Origin: Caulobacter sp. AP07
GTDB taxonomy: Bacteria; Pseudomonadota; Alphaproteobacteria; Caulobacterales; Caulobacteraceae
DNA: 35,549 nt
Assembly (NCBI RefSeq): GCF_000281955.1
Contig: NZ_AKKF01000013.1
Span: forward strand, 1 to 35,549
Reading direction: 5' to 3'
Positions within the stretch are counted from its first letter, which is position 1. The number at the start of each line of letters is the position of its first letter. The notes beneath the pieces are model-generated. The model was not told the origin of the DNA, made no database searches, and saw only the letters and a program-made list of their open reading frames with translations. This document shows positions 7,311-16,481 of the stretch, in pieces. The translations under genes were made by a program, and so were the position numbers.

Positions 7311-9452
7311 CTACGCCCCCGGCGGAACCGGGAAGCCGCGGTTGCGCATCAAGGCCCCGATCTTCACGTCGCGACCGCGGAAGCGGCGAAAGGCCTCGCC
7401 GGCCTCGATGGTGTTGCCGACGCTCATGATGTCGTCGTGCAGGCGCTTGGCCAGCGCCTTGTCGTAGAAGCCGCCCGGCGCCTCTTCGAAGGCCTCGGCG
7501 GCGTCGGCGGTCAGGGTGTCGGCCCAGATGTAGTTGTAGTAGCCGGCCGAATAGCCGTCGCCCGAGAAGATGTGGCCGAACTGGGTGGGCCGGTGGCGCA
7601 TGACGATCTCCGACGGCATGCCGATCTCGGCCATGGTCGCCGTCTCGAAGGCCGCCGGATCGATCGCCTGGCCCTTGGCGGCCAGGTGGATCTTCATGTC
7701 GTAGATCGCCGAGGACAGGTATTCGACGGTCGAGAAGCCCTGGTTGAAGGTGTGGGCCTTCTCGATCTTGGCCACCAGTTCATCGGGGATCGGCTGGCCG
7801 GTCTGGTAGTGCACGGCGAACTTGGTCAGCACCGGCTTGGTCGGCAGCCAGTGCTCGTTCAGTTGGCTGGGGAACTCGACGAAGTCGCGGGCCACGTTGG
7901 TGCCGGCCAGGGTCGGGTAGGTCACGCTGGAGTTCAGGCCGTGCAGGGCGTGGCCGAACTCGTGGAACATCGTGACGGCGTCGTCCCACGAAATCAGCAC
8001 CGGCTCGCCGGGCTTGCCCTTCACGAAGTTGCAGTTGTTGGAGACGATCGGCGTCACCACGCCCTTGAACGTCTCCTGGGTGCGGTACTCGCTCATCCAG
8101 GCGCCCGACTGCTTGCCGGCCCGGGCATAGGGGTCGAAGTACCACAGGCCGACGCGCTCGGCGCCCTTGGTCACCGCCCAGACGCGGACGTCCGGATGAC
8201 AGACCGGCACGTCGGTGACCTGGGTGAAGGTGAAGCCGTACAGCTGGCCGGCGGCCCAGTGGATGGCTTCGCGCAGCTTCTCCAGTTGCAGGTAGGGCTT
8301 GACCACGTTCTGGTCGAGGTCATACCGCGCCTTGCGGACCTTCTCGGCGTAGTGCCGGTAGTCCCAGGGCGCGATCTTGAACGTCGCCCCTTCCGCGTCG
8401 GCCACCTTCTGCATGTCGGCGACCTCTTCGTGGACGCGGGCCACGGCCGGCTTCCAGACCTGCATCATCAGGTTCATGGCCGCGTCCGGGGTCTTGGCCA
8501 TGTTGTCGGCCGTGATCCAGTGGGCGTAGGTTTCGAAACCCAGCAGCTGGGCCTTCTCGGCCCGCAGCTTGAGGATGTCGGTGATCACCGCCTTGTTGTC
8601 GTTGGCGTTGCCGTTGTCGCCGCGCGACACCCACATCTTCCAGCCCTTTTCGCGCAGGTCGCGACGGTCGGAATAGACCAGGAAGGGCTCCATCGACGAG
8701 CGGGTGTTGGTGAACAGCCACTTGCCCTTCTGGCCCTTCTCCTCGGCCGCCGCGGCCGCGCCGGCCCGGATCGAATCCGGCAGGCCGGCCAGGTCGGCCT
8801 CGCTCTCCAGCGTCAGGACATAGCCTTCCTCGTCGGCCAGCTCGTTCTGGCTGAACTTGGTGTAGAGGCTGGCCAGCGCCTGGTTGATCTGGCCCAGGCG
8901 GGCCTTCTTGCCCGCGTCCAGCGCCGCGCCCTGACGGGCGAAGTTGTTGTAGATCACCCAGACCAGGCGCTTCTGCTCGGGCGTCAGGCCGCTGGTCTCG
9001 CGAGCGTCGTAGACCGTCTTGATGCGGGCGAAGAGCTGTTCGTTCTGGACGATCTCGTCGTTGAACGCCGCCAGTTTCGGCGTGGTCTCGGCCTCGACCT
9101 TCTGCATGGCCGCGTCGTTCATGGTCGAGGTGAACACCCCGAACGGGGCGTAGACCCGGGCTGGCGCGCGGCCGGAATCCTCGAAGGCGGCGATCACGCC
9201 CTCGAAGGTCGGCGCCGACCGCTTGGCGGTCAGGGCGAAGATCTTCTGGCGCTGGTCGGCCATGGCGGCCTCGAAGGCGCCGGCGAACAGCTCGGGCCTG
9301 GCCTTGTCGAAGGGCGGCACGCCGCCATACGGGCCGGTCCAGGGCGCGACCAAGGGGTTGTCGCTGGCGGTGGCGGCGGGGGTGGCGGCTTTGGTGGTCA
9401 TGGGCATCAGGGCCGTGGCGCTGGCGGCGGCGAGGAAGGAGCGACGCTTCAA
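7311..9452 (-). CDS. dcp: M3-family dipeptidyl carboxypeptidase, Tat-exported
   Basis: A 713-residue zinc metallopeptidase of the thimet oligopeptidase/Dcp family. The HEFGH zinc motif sits at 497-501, in a context typical of Dcp (TMFHEFGHALHGL, GTNVARDFVEFPSQLNEHW). It should remove dipeptides from peptide C-termini. The TTG at 9452 is chosen because GGAG precedes it at eight bases and the protein then opens with a twin-arginine signal (KRRSFLAAASATALMPM), implying export folded to the periplasm. The frame runs on upstream to 9593, but that extension would bury the signal. Residues after the signal are Ala/Thr-rich, then TGPYGGVPPFDKARPE as in other family members. A perfect palindrome follows the gene. 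The alternative, oligopeptidase A, is less likely given the export signal and motif context. Confidence 0.92.
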   Translation of the reverse strand: MKRRSFLAAASATALMPMTTKAATPAATASDNPLVAPWTGPYGGVPPFDKARPELFAGAFEAAMADQRQKIFALTAKRSAPTFEGVIAAFEDSGRAPARVYAPFGVFTSTMNDAAMQKVEAETTPKLAAFNDEIVQNEQLFARIKTVYDARETSGLTPEQKRLVWVIYNNFARQGAALDAGKKARLGQINQALASLYTKFSQNELADEEGYVLTLESEADLAGLPDSIRAGAAAAAEEKGQKGKWLFTNTRSSMEPFLVYSDRRDLREKGWKMWVSRGDNGNANDNKAVITDILKLRAEKAQLLGFETYAHWITADNMAKTPDAAMNLMMQVWKPAVARVHEEVADMQKVADAEGATFKIAPWDYRHYAEKVRKARYDLDQNVVKPYLQLEKLREAIHWAAGQLYGFTFTQVTDVPVCHPDVRVWAVTKGAERVGLWYFDPYARAGKQSGAWMSEYRTQETFKGVVTPIVSNNCNFVKGKPGEPVLISWDDAVTMFHEFGHALHGLNSSVTYPTLAGTNVARDFVEFPSQLNEHWLPTKPVLTKFAVHYQTGQPIPDELVAKIEKAHTFNQGFSTVEYLSSAIYDMKIHLAAKGQAIDPAAFETATMAEIGMPSEIVMRHRPTQFGHIFSGDGYSAGYYNYIWADTLTADAAEAFEEAPGGFYDKALAKRLHDDIMSVGNTIEAGEAFRRFRGRDVKIGALMRNRGFPVPPGA

Positions 9453-9681
9453 GGTGGGGACTCCGAAAGGACGAACCTCGACCCTAGAGCGCCCGGTCGC
9501 GCGCGCGGAAGCGATTTCACGACGAAACCGTCCCGCGAACATGAATTCGACGACAGGATCCTCGTAACGCCATGGCGCGCGGAGACGTTTCATGCCCCGG
9601 CGCCGGATTCGCGTCGCCTCTGCATCGGAATCTCAAACGCGCCGCGTGGACGGCCCGGCGACCGCGCGCTAAGCCTGGGGC

Positions 9682-10533
9682 ATGTCCATCGGCGTCTTCG
9701 ACTCCGGCGTGGGGGGCCTCACGGTCCATCGCGCCCTCGTGAACCGTCTGCCCCAGGCGGACTTCATCTATCTCGCCGACCAGGCCAACGCCCCCTATGG
9801 CGGCCGGCCGGGCGAGGAAATCGTCGACCTGACCCGGGCCGGCTGCGAGCGGCTGTTCGACGCCGGGGCCAGCGTCGTCATCCTGGCCTGCAACACCGCC
9901 TCGGCCATCGCCCTGCGCCGCCTGCAACAGACCTGGCTGCCGGGCTACCGCAAGGCCCTGGGCCGGCCGGTCAACGTGCTGGGCATCATCGTCCCGACCA
10001 TCGAGGCGGCCACCGGCCTGCCGTGGGAGCACGAGGCCGAGCGGCGCGGCGAGAAGGTCGAGCAGCTGGACGTCCTCGGGGTGTTCTCGACCCCCGGCAC
10101 CACCGCCAGCCGGGTCTACGAGATCGAGATCGACAAGCGTCGCCAGGACGTGGCGGTGTTCTCCGAACCCTGCCCCAACCTGGCGCGGATGATCGAGGCC
10201 GACGCCGGGGCCGTGGAATTGGCCACCGAGGTCGAGCGCCATGTCCAGCAGCTGAAAACCCGCATTGGCCGCTATCCCGACCGGGCGATCCTGGGCTGCA
10301 CCCACTACGAGATCGTCGCCGACATGTTCCGCGCCGCCCTGCCGGCCGGCACCCCGATGATCCAGCAGCCCCAGGCCACGGCCGACGCCCTGGAGCTCTA
10401 TTTCCAGCGCCACCCGGAGCTGGACCCGGGAACCGGCGGCGGCCGGACGTTCCTGACCACCGGCGCGCCGGGCCCGCAGAACGGCCTGGTCGAAAGCTTC
10501 TGGGGCGGCCCGCTGCGGTTCGAGGCGGCTTAG
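9682..10533 (+). CDS. murI: Glutamate racemase
   Basis: A 283-residue cytosolic enzyme converting L- to D-glutamate for peptidoglycan synthesis by a two-cysteine, cofactor-free mechanism. Both catalytic cysteine motifs are present: ACNTAS with Cys70 and LGCTHYE with Cys206. The N-terminus has the family signature IGVFDSGVGGLTV, including the catalytic-site Asp7. Length is normal. The gene stands alone, divergent from the Tat-exported peptidase, with 229 bases between them that hold no visible gene. It ends just before a complex palindromic repeat region. Confidence 0.95.
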   Translation: MSIGVFDSGVGGLTVHRALVNRLPQADFIYLADQANAPYGGRPGEEIVDLTRAGCERLFDAGASVVILACNTASAIALRRLQQTWLPGYRKALGRPVNVLGIIVPTIEAATGLPWEHEAERRGEKVEQLDVLGVFSTPGTTASRVYEIEIDKRRQDVAVFSEPCPNLARMIEADAGAVELATEVERHVQQLKTRIGRYPDRAILGCTHYEIVADMFRAALPAGTPMIQQPQATADALELYFQRHPELDPGTGGGRTFLTTGAPGPQNGLVESFWGGPLRFEAA

Positions 10534-10542
10534 GGACGGCGC

Positions 10543-10657
10543 ACTTGCCCCCTCCGGGCCTGCGGCCCTCCTCCCCCATAGGGGGAAGAGTTCGCGCGGG
10601 TGGGCTCCGCCCCCTATGGGGGCGGACAGGCGGCGAAGCCGCCAGGTGGGGGCAAGT
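10543..10657. repeat. Nested palindromic intergenic repeat
   Basis: A 115-bp block bounded by the inverted pair ACTTGCCCCC (10543-10552) and GGGGGCAAGT (10648-10657). Inside are a CCGCCCCC-TAT-GGGGGCGG hairpin (10607-10625), a GGCGGC-GAA-GCCGCC hairpin (10629-10643), and a CCCCCATAGGGGG element (10573-10585). The arrangement resembles REP/BIME-type elements. It separates murI from the next gene and could fold into a branched RNA. A short CCCTCCCC/GGGGAGGG hairpin at 23280 has a similar flavour. Confidence 0.6.
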
Positions 10658-10713
10658 TGCGGGTTGACGCTGGCGCGCGGCGCGCCACCCTTCCGCCACA
10701 CGGGAGGGACCCC

Positions 10714-11241
10714 ATGAAACACCTGCTCATCGCCGCCGCCCTGGCCCTCGCCGCCACCGCCGCCCGAGCCGAGGTCGTCGACGCCCAGCCCAATGGCTTC
10801 GAGGTCCGGCGCGAAGCCGTGCTCAACGCCCCGGCCGACAAGGTCTACGCCGCCCTGACCCAGCCCTCGGCCTGGTGGAACAAGGACCACACCTGGTCGG
10901 GCTCGTCGGCCAACCTGTCGCTATCGGCGATGTCGGGCGGCTGCCTGTGCGAGAGGCTGCCCAACGGCGGCTCGGTGCTGCACATGAGCGTGGTCTACGC
11001 CCAGCCCGGCCAGAGCCTGCGCCTGTTCGGCGGCCTGGGGCCGCTGCAGATGAGCGGCGCGGCCGGCCACCTGAGCTGGACGCTGTCGGAGAAGGACGGC
11101 AAGACCACCCTGGCCCAGACCTACGACGTCGGCGGCTACAGGAAGGGCGGCCTGGACAAGATCGCGCCGGCGGTCGACGGGGTGCTCAACGAGCAGTTCG
11201 ACCGGCTGAAGGCCTATGTCGAGACGGGCAAGGCGCCGTAG
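10714..11241 (+). CDS. Secreted SRPBCC (START-like) domain protein
   Basis: A 175-residue protein with a clear signal peptide (KHLLIAAALALAATAARA, cleavage near residue 19) followed by a helix-grip SRPBCC domain: VRREAVLNAPADKVYAALTQ, a WWNKDHTWSG segment, and C-terminal helix LNEQFDRLKAYVETG. Such folds make a hydrophobic ligand pocket; periplasmic members are mostly uncharacterised, so no ligand can be named. ATG 10714 is chosen over the longer open frame because it gives the signal peptide and follows GGGAGGG at four bases. It lies alone between murI and a convergent haem-motif gene, with a repeat block upstream. Confidence 0.78.
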   Translation: MKHLLIAAALALAATAARAEVVDAQPNGFEVRREAVLNAPADKVYAALTQPSAWWNKDHTWSGSSANLSLSAMSGGCLCERLPNGGSVLHMSVVYAQPGQSLRLFGGLGPLQMSGAAGHLSWTLSEKDGKTTLAQTYDVGGYRKGGLDKIAPAVDGVLNEQFDRLKAYVETGKAP

Positions 11242-11270
11242 GGGGTCCGCGTCCCGGATAAGGAAAGCGC

Positions 11271-12935
11271 CTACTGCCCGCCCGTCTGGTAGCTGGCCTT
11301 CTGGCTGGGCAGCCAGGAGAAGTCGGCGGACAGCTGGCCCGATTGCGCGCCCGTGCCGGTCTTGGGATCGTAGCTGGTCCAGATGCCGGCCGACGAGTGA
11401 CAGCCCATGCAGCTCTCCGACTGGAAGGTCAGGGTGTTGGGGTGGTCCGACTTGACCAGCGGCGGCGGCTTGTTGTTCAGGGCCGAGTTCCACACCGGCG
11501 GCACGGCGGGGCAGTTGACGCCCGCGGGCCGTTCCTCGCCGTGGCAGGCCTGCTGGTTGCCGATCTGGAAGTAGGTTTCCATGGTGATGTTGGTCAGCAT
11601 CACCGGCGTGGGATCGCCCCCCGGCTTGTTGGTGATCGCGTTGGGCAGGCCGCCGTTCCAGGGCGAGGGCGCGGCCTTCGGGTTGGTCGGCCACTGGGTG
11701 TCGATCAGCTGGTAATACTGCCAGACCGAGCCGAGCTGCTTCAGCACCGCCTGGGCCTGGGCGTTGAGGGCCAGCTTGTCGCCGGGAATCGGGATCGCCC
11801 GCGAGACCTGGGTGGGGATGCGCGGATAGACGCCATTGACCTGTTGCGGCAGCTGATTGACCGCGCAGATCGGGCAGTTCGGGTCGAAGAATGACGGGGA
11901 CAGCTTGGGGTGGGCCACCGGGTCGACGTCGAGGTTGTCGACCTGCTCGAAGGTCGACCAGATCCATTGCGGCGAGGTCGTGCTCTTGTGGCCGATATGC
12001 AGGCCAACCAGGCCGACGACGACCTTGCGTTCGACCGGCTGGCCGTTCGGGCCCTGGTCCATGACCACGGCCGGGTTGGTGTAGAAGCGGCCGAAGTCGT
12101 CCTTGCCCGGCTTGAGGATCCGCCAGGCCAGTTTCAGCTCGAACGACCCGCTCCAGTCCTGTTGCGGCGCGCCCACGGGCATGTCGACCTTGCCGCCGGC
12201 CTTGGAGAAGGCGACCTGGCCGTTGATGTTGTAGAGGCCCTTGTCGCAGAGATAGCCGACCTCGTTGGGGTCGATCATGATCTCGTAGAAGACGAACTCG
12301 CCGTTCTGGTCGATCAGCGGGCCGGTGAAGGCCTGGTCGATCTCGCTGAGATTGGCGGCGTTCAGTTCGCCCACCGCCGAGACGACGCCCAGGAAGCGGG
12401 TCCCGCGCGGGTCGGCGTTGGCCGTGGCCTGGGCCGAGAAGGCGGCCAGGCCCTTGCTGACCGGCTTGGCCAGGCTGCGGTTCAGGACCAGGGTCCTGGC
12501 CTTGGGCTCCAGCCCGCAGGCCACGGGCCGGGCGCCGTCGGTCTGGTAGATGTCGGCCGAGTTGTGCCACAGCGTCCAGCGCGGAGCGCCGAACCGGGTG
12601 TCGGTCAGGGACGGCGCGGCCTGGCCCTGGTTGTTGGTCGGCCAGTTGAGGGCCAGGAACATCTGCCAGGAATAGAGGTCGAACTCGCGCTGGACCTCCG
12701 CGAACTTCTGGGCCTTTTCGAGCGCGGTCTTCAGCGTGATGTCGACGTCGCCCGGCATCTGGGGCGTCAGCTTCGGCGCGAAATAGGGGAAGGCCTGGAG
12801 GTAGGCCGGCTTGGGCGGCGGCGCGGCGCCGATCGCGCCGGCGGCGAACAGCAGACCACCGCCGCCCGCCAGGCCCACCAGGGCGCCGGCCAGCGTCCGC
12901 CAGCCGATCTTCAGTCCCGCGATCGAGATTTTCAT
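11271..12935 (-). CDS. Exported protein with one c-type haem motif (CxxCH)
   Basis: A 554-residue protein with an N-terminal hydrophobic export segment (GWRTLAGALVGLAGGGGLLF). Near the C-terminus lies CMGCH (509-513), followed by SSAGIW, a single c-type haem attachment site. Other recognisable pieces are LYSWQMFLALNWPTN, VVGLVGLHIGHKST and a DPNCPICAVNQ dithiol. I know of similar uncharacterised bacterial proteins with these motifs but cannot name an enzyme. ATG 12935 was chosen for its GGAGGGG binding site four bases upstream; the frame extends 20 codons further with no support. Covalent haem attachment in the periplasm is inferred from the motif and the export segment. It converges with the SRPBCC gene. 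The 212 bases upstream (12936-13147) hold no visible gene apart from the creS terminator. Confidence 0.7.
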   Translation of the reverse strand: MKISIAGLKIGWRTLAGALVGLAGGGGLLFAAGAIGAAPPPKPAYLQAFPYFAPKLTPQMPGDVDITLKTALEKAQKFAEVQREFDLYSWQMFLALNWPTNNQGQAAPSLTDTRFGAPRWTLWHNSADIYQTDGARPVACGLEPKARTLVLNRSLAKPVSKGLAAFSAQATANADPRGTRFLGVVSAVGELNAANLSEIDQAFTGPLIDQNGEFVFYEIMIDPNEVGYLCDKGLYNINGQVAFSKAGGKVDMPVGAPQQDWSGSFELKLAWRILKPGKDDFGRFYTNPAVVMDQGPNGQPVERKVVVGLVGLHIGHKSTTSPQWIWSTFEQVDNLDVDPVAHPKLSPSFFDPNCPICAVNQLPQQVNGVYPRIPTQVSRAIPIPGDKLALNAQAQAVLKQLGSVWQYYQLIDTQWPTNPKAAPSPWNGGLPNAITNKPGGDPTPVMLTNITMETYFQIGNQQACHGEERPAGVNCPAVPPVWNSALNNKPPPLVKSDHPNTLTFQSESCMGCHSSAGIWTSYDPKTGTGAQSGQLSADFSWLPSQKASYQTGGQ

Positions 12936-13087
12936 CACACCCCTCCGCCCGACGGCCGGGGTCCTCGCACGGCGACGCCATGCGGGTTCGCCCAAGCCCT
13001 GCCATACGGTGGCCAGAGCAAAGGCGAGTCGTCAATATCTAACCGCTATGGTAGAGCGACGACGGGCGCGGCGACCGGACGGCGCCC

Positions 13088-13119
13088 AAACAAAAATCCC
13101 GGGCGCGGGGCCCGGGATT
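13088..13119 (-). terminator. Intrinsic terminator of creS
   Basis: Perfect 10-bp stem AATCCCGGGC and GCCCGGGATT with a five-base loop. On the minus strand it is followed by a T-rich run (TTTTTGTTT). It begins 29 bases beyond the creS stop. Confidence 0.85.
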
Positions 13120-13147
13120 GATGCATTCGCCAGACTGGACGGGGGGT

Positions 13148-14536
13148 TTAGCCCGCCGCCGCCAGGTCGTCGCTGGTGGCGCCCAGCAAGGCCATCTGCA
13201 GGCGCGAGCGGTCGCGGCGGGCCGATTCCAGGGCGCCTTCGGCCAAGGCGGCCTCGGAGCGGATCCGTTCGATCTCGGCCTGCAGTTCGGCGACCTTGTC
13301 GTCGTGGCCGCGGCGGGTCTCGTCCTCGGACGCCTGCAGGGTCTCGAAGCGGGTGCGCAGCTGGCCGGCCCGTTCCTCGGCGCGCTTGAGCGCCTTCTCG
13401 TGGGTCCCGACCATCTTGGCCAGCTGGTCGGCGCGTTCGATGGCCGCGGCGCGGGCCGTATCGACCCCGGCGTGGCGGGCGCGCAGGTCCTCGACCTCGT
13501 CCTCCAGGTTGCGAACCCGTTCCAGGGCGCGCTCCAGGGCGACGTTGAGGTCGCCGGCCCGGCGTTCGACGGCCTGCTGCTGGGCGCTGGACTCGTTGAG
13601 CTTGGCCGAGATCTGGCCGTTCATCTCTTCCAGCTTGTCGGCGCGGCCGGTCGCGGTCTCCAGGCGGGTCTGCAAGGCCGACACCTCGGTGCGGCCGGCC
13701 TCGACCTGGGCCTCGAGGCCGCGGATGACGCGGGCGCTGTCGGCCTGGAAGGTGGCCAGGGCGTTGTCGGAGGCCAGCAGGCGGGCGCGTTCGCCGGCCA
13801 CCTGGGCTTCCAGCTCGGTCTCGATGCGCGACAGGCGGGCCACGTCCGAACCGGCCTGGTCGAGCCGCTTCTTCAGGGTGGCCAGTTCCTCGACCTGCAG
13901 GGAGGCCTGCTGGTTGGCGCGGGCCAGCGAGGCCTCGGCCTCGCCGCGGCGGGTGTCGATGTCCTGGGTCTGGACGCGCAGGGTCTCGACGTCCTGGGAC
14001 AGGTGCTCGCCACGCGCGGTGGCGTCGCGCAGGGCGGCTTCCAGGCCGCCGACCTTGAGGTCGGACTGCTGCAGGCCGTTGCGCAGGCGGTCGATTTCCA
14101 GGGCCCCGTCTTCCAGGGCGACGTCCAGCGCCTGGCGGCGGGCGTCGGATTCGGTCAGGGCGGCGTCGGACGCCGCCAGCTTGGCGGAAAGCTCGCGCTC
14201 CTCGGCCTGGACGGCGGCCAGTTGGCGCGCGGTCTGGTCGAAGGCGGCGCGCAGCGAGATCAGCTCGGCGTGCTCGCTGCGGCGGGCTTCGAACTCCTCG
14301 GCGACCGGGCCGCGGATTTCCGACAGCAGCGGCTCGATGGCCCGCAGGTGCTCGACCACGCGGCTGATGCTGTCCAGGCCGCCATGGATGGTTTCATAGC
14401 GGACGCCGATGGCCTGGGTGGCCTCGACCAGGCGGTCGACGCCTTCAAGCGCCTCCGGACGGTCGTTCTCGGCGGCCAGCATCACCGGCTTGACGCCGCC
14501 CTTGGTGTTGCGATCGCCCTTCGACAGCAGCCTCAT
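13148..14536 (-). CDS. creS: Crescentin, intermediate-filament-like cell curvature protein
   Basis: A 462-residue protein, almost entirely heptad coiled coil. Its head (RLLSKGDRNTKGGVKPVMLA) and conserved stretches such as RYETIHGGLDSIS, HLRAIEPLLSEIRGP, RLETATGRADKLEEMNGQIS and the tail RRDRSRLQMALLGA match Caulobacter crescentus crescentin closely as I remember it. Crescentin assembles a membrane-associated filament along one side of the cell and produces the vibrioid shape; the short basic head is the part implicated in membrane attachment. ATG 14536 is chosen to agree with the known MRLLSK start; an in-frame GTG three codons upstream is possible. It has its own terminator and is transcribed as a single gene. 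The 245-base gap upstream holds the probable promoter and the ahpF terminator. Confidence 0.93.
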   Translation of the reverse strand: MRLLSKGDRNTKGGVKPVMLAAENDRPEALEGVDRLVEATQAIGVRYETIHGGLDSISRVVEHLRAIEPLLSEIRGPVAEEFEARRSEHAELISLRAAFDQTARQLAAVQAEERELSAKLAASDAALTESDARRQALDVALEDGALEIDRLRNGLQQSDLKVGGLEAALRDATARGEHLSQDVETLRVQTQDIDTRRGEAEASLARANQQASLQVEELATLKKRLDQAGSDVARLSRIETELEAQVAGERARLLASDNALATFQADSARVIRGLEAQVEAGRTEVSALQTRLETATGRADKLEEMNGQISAKLNESSAQQQAVERRAGDLNVALERALERVRNLEDEVEDLRARHAGVDTARAAAIERADQLAKMVGTHEKALKRAEERAGQLRTRFETLQASEDETRRGHDDKVAELQAEIERIRSEAALAEGALESARRDRSRLQMALLGATSDDLAAAG

Positions 14537-14710
14537 CTTGCCCACCCTTTAACGACCTGCGGAACCGACGCCCATCGCGCCGATTCGGCCCCTCGACCAC
14601 GCAGAATCATTTGCCCATTCGTTAACAGAGTAGCCTGCGCCCAAGTTTGATGTCGAGGTCAAGATCGCGCGGATGGCGAGAGGCGCATTGACGCATCGCC
14701 AAACGCACGA

Positions 14711-14750
14711 AAGCCGCCGCGCCGGCCCCGAAAGGCGGACGCGACGGCTT
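14711..14750 (-). terminator. Probable terminator of ahpF
   Basis: Stem AAGCCG+CGCG with CGCG+CGGCTT, one internal mismatch, about 30 bases past the ahpF stop. On the minus strand only a short CTTTC follows, so it may act weakly or as a 3'-end stabiliser. Confidence 0.5.
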
Positions 14751-14781
14751 CGAAACGGCGTCGATGAGGGCTTAATCAACC

Positions 14782-16365
14782 CTAGGCGGCGGCCGATTGC
14801 TCCGGAACGGCGGGCTCGAGGCGGATCAGGTAGTCGAAGGCCGACAGCGCCGCCTTGGAGCCCTCGCCCATGGCGATGACGATCTGCTTGTAGGGCGTCG
14901 TGGTCGCGTCGCCGGCGGCGAACACGCCGGGCAGCGAGGTCTCGCCGCGATGGTCGACCTCGATCTCGCCGCGCTGGGTCAGGGCGACGCTGTCCTTCAG
15001 CCACTCGGTGTTGGGCACCAGGCCGATCTGCACGAACACGCCTTCCAGGTCGACGCGGTGAACCTGGTCGTGGTTGCGGTCCTTGTAGGTCAGGCCGTTG
15101 ACCTTGGTCCCGTCGCCATGCACCTCGGTGGTCAGGGCCGAGGTGACGATGCGGACGTTGGGCAGGCTGGCCAGCTTGCGTTGCAGGACGGCGTCGGCCC
15201 GCAGCTCGCTGTCGAACTCGATCAGGGTCACGTGGGCGACGATGCCGGCCAGGTCGATGGCCGCCTCGACGCCGCTGTTGCCGCCGCCGATCACCGCCAC
15301 GCGCTTGCCCTTGAACAGCGGGCCGTCGCAGTGCGGGCAATAGGCCACGCCCTTGTTGCGGTATTCGTCCTCGCCGGGGACGTTGATATGCCGCCAGCGG
15401 GCGCCGGTGGCCAGGACCACCGTCCGCGACTTCAGGCTGGCGCCGTTCTCCAGCTTGACCTCGATCAGGCCGCCCGGCGTCCTGGCGGGGACCAGGCCGA
15501 CCGCCTTCTGCAGGTTCATGATGTCGACGTCATAGTCCTTGACGTGCTGCTCCAAGGCCATGGCCAGCCTGGGGCCTTCGGTGTGCGACACCGAGATGAA
15601 GTTCTCGATGCCCATGGTGTCGAGCACCTGGCCGCCGAACCGTTCGGCCGCGACGCCGACGCGAATGCCCTTGCGGGCCGCGTAGATCGCCGAGGCCGCG
15701 CCGGCCGGGCCACCGCCGACCACCAGGACATCGAAGGCGTCCTTGGTCTTGATCTTCTCGGCCTCGCGGGCCGCGGCGCCGGTGTCGAGCTTGGCCAGGA
15801 TCTGCTCCAGGCTCATCCGGCCCTGGCCGAACGGCTGGCCGTTCAGCAGCACAGTCGGCACGGCCATGACCTGGCGCTGCTCGACCTCTTGCTGGAACAG
15901 GGCCCCGTCGATGGCGACGTGGGTGATGTTGGGGTTCAGGGCGGCCATGGTGTTGAGCGCCTGCACCACGTCGGGGCAGTTCTGGCAGCTCTGCGAGAAA
16001 TAGGTCTCGAAGCGGAACTCGCCCTCCAGGGCGCGGACCTGGTCGAGCACCTCGGCGTCGAACTTCGGCGGGTGGCCGCCGACATGCAGCAGGGCCAGCA
16101 CCAGCGAGGTGAACTCGTGGCCCAGGGGCAGGCCGGCGAAGCGGACGCTGGCGTCTCCCGTTTCGCGCTCGATGGCGAAGGACGGCGTGCGGGCGTCGGC
16201 GCGGCGCGACAGGCTGACCTTGTCCGAGGCGGCGACGACGTCTTCCAGCAGGTCGAGCATTTCGCGGGACTTGGGACCGTCGTCGAGCGCGGCGACCAGC
16301 GTGATCGGCTGGCGCAGATGGCCCAGATAGGCCTTCAGCTGGTCCTTCAGGTCGGCGTCCAACAT
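14782..16365 (-). CDS. ahpF: Alkyl hydroperoxide reductase subunit F
   Basis: A 527-residue flavoprotein that passes electrons from NADH to AhpC. The N-terminal thioredoxin-fold domain has its redox pair in SCQNC (Cys127, Cys130). The thioredoxin-reductase-like part has FAD motif [12 protein letters not shown], active-site CPHC (in AYCPHCDGP), nucleotide-binding [12 protein letters not shown], and the C-terminal FAD signature [10 protein letters not shown]. Length and layout match E. coli AhpF. The ATG at 16365 is preceded by GGAG at six bases and gives the family start [14 protein letters not shown]; an in-frame TTG four codons earlier overlaps that binding site and is unlikely. It lies downstream of ahpC, separated by a strong hairpin, and is probably co-transcribed and OxyR-regulated. 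Confidence 0.97.
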   Translation of the reverse strand: MLDADLKDQLKAYLGHLRQPITLVAALDDGPKSREMLDLLEDVVAASDKVSLSRRADARTPSFAIERETGDASVRFAGLPLGHEFTSLVLALLHVGGHPPKFDAEVLDQVRALEGEFRFETYFSQSCQNCPDVVQALNTMAALNPNITHVAIDGALFQQEVEQRQVMAVPTVLLNGQPFGQGRMSLEQILAKLDTGAAAREAEKIKTKDAFDVLVVGGGPAGAASAIYAARKGIRVGVAAERFGGQVLDTMGIENFISVSHTEGPRLAMALEQHVKDYDVDIMNLQKAVGLVPARTPGGLIEVKLENGASLKSRTVVLATGARWRHINVPGEDEYRNKGVAYCPHCDGPLFKGKRVAVIGGGNSGVEAAIDLAGIVAHVTLIEFDSELRADAVLQRKLASLPNVRIVTSALTTEVHGDGTKVNGLTYKDRNHDQVHRVDLEGVFVQIGLVPNTEWLKDSVALTQRGEIEVDHRGETSLPGVFAAGDATTTPYKQIVIAMGEGSKAALSAFDYLIRLEPAVPEQSAAA

Positions 16366-16431
16366 GACGTGCTCCAATGCGTGGCGTCGCCTCGAACGGG
16401 GAGGAGGGCGGCGCGAATTTCAAAGGGGGGT

Positions 16432-16473
16432 GCGTTCCCCCGGCTTCGCGGGCTGGCGAAACCGGGGGAACGC
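16432..16473 (-). terminator. Strong hairpin between ahpC and ahpF
   Basis: Two 18-base arms (GCGTTCCCCCGGCTTCGC and its complement with one mismatch) around a six-base loop, starting nine bases past the ahpC stop. On the minus strand no T-tract follows. It is best read as an intercistronic partial terminator or mRNA-stabilising stem giving more AhpC than AhpF. Confidence 0.7.
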
Positions 16474-16481
16474 GGGCCGGA

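Noticed and set aside
10543..10657. CRISPR-like array
   Set aside because: The repeated units are hairpins of unequal size without regular spacers.
7251..10667. Plus-strand open frame of 1138 codons opposite the peptidase gene
   Set aside because: It is antisense to the M3 peptidase and then runs in another frame through murI. Its composition (Gly/Val/Leu/His/Arg-rich, no domain) is the usual artefact of GC-rich third positions.
10921..13035. Minus-strand open frame of 704 codons over the SRPBCC and haem-motif genes
   Set aside because: Arg/Gly/Pro-rich shadow in another frame of two well supported genes.
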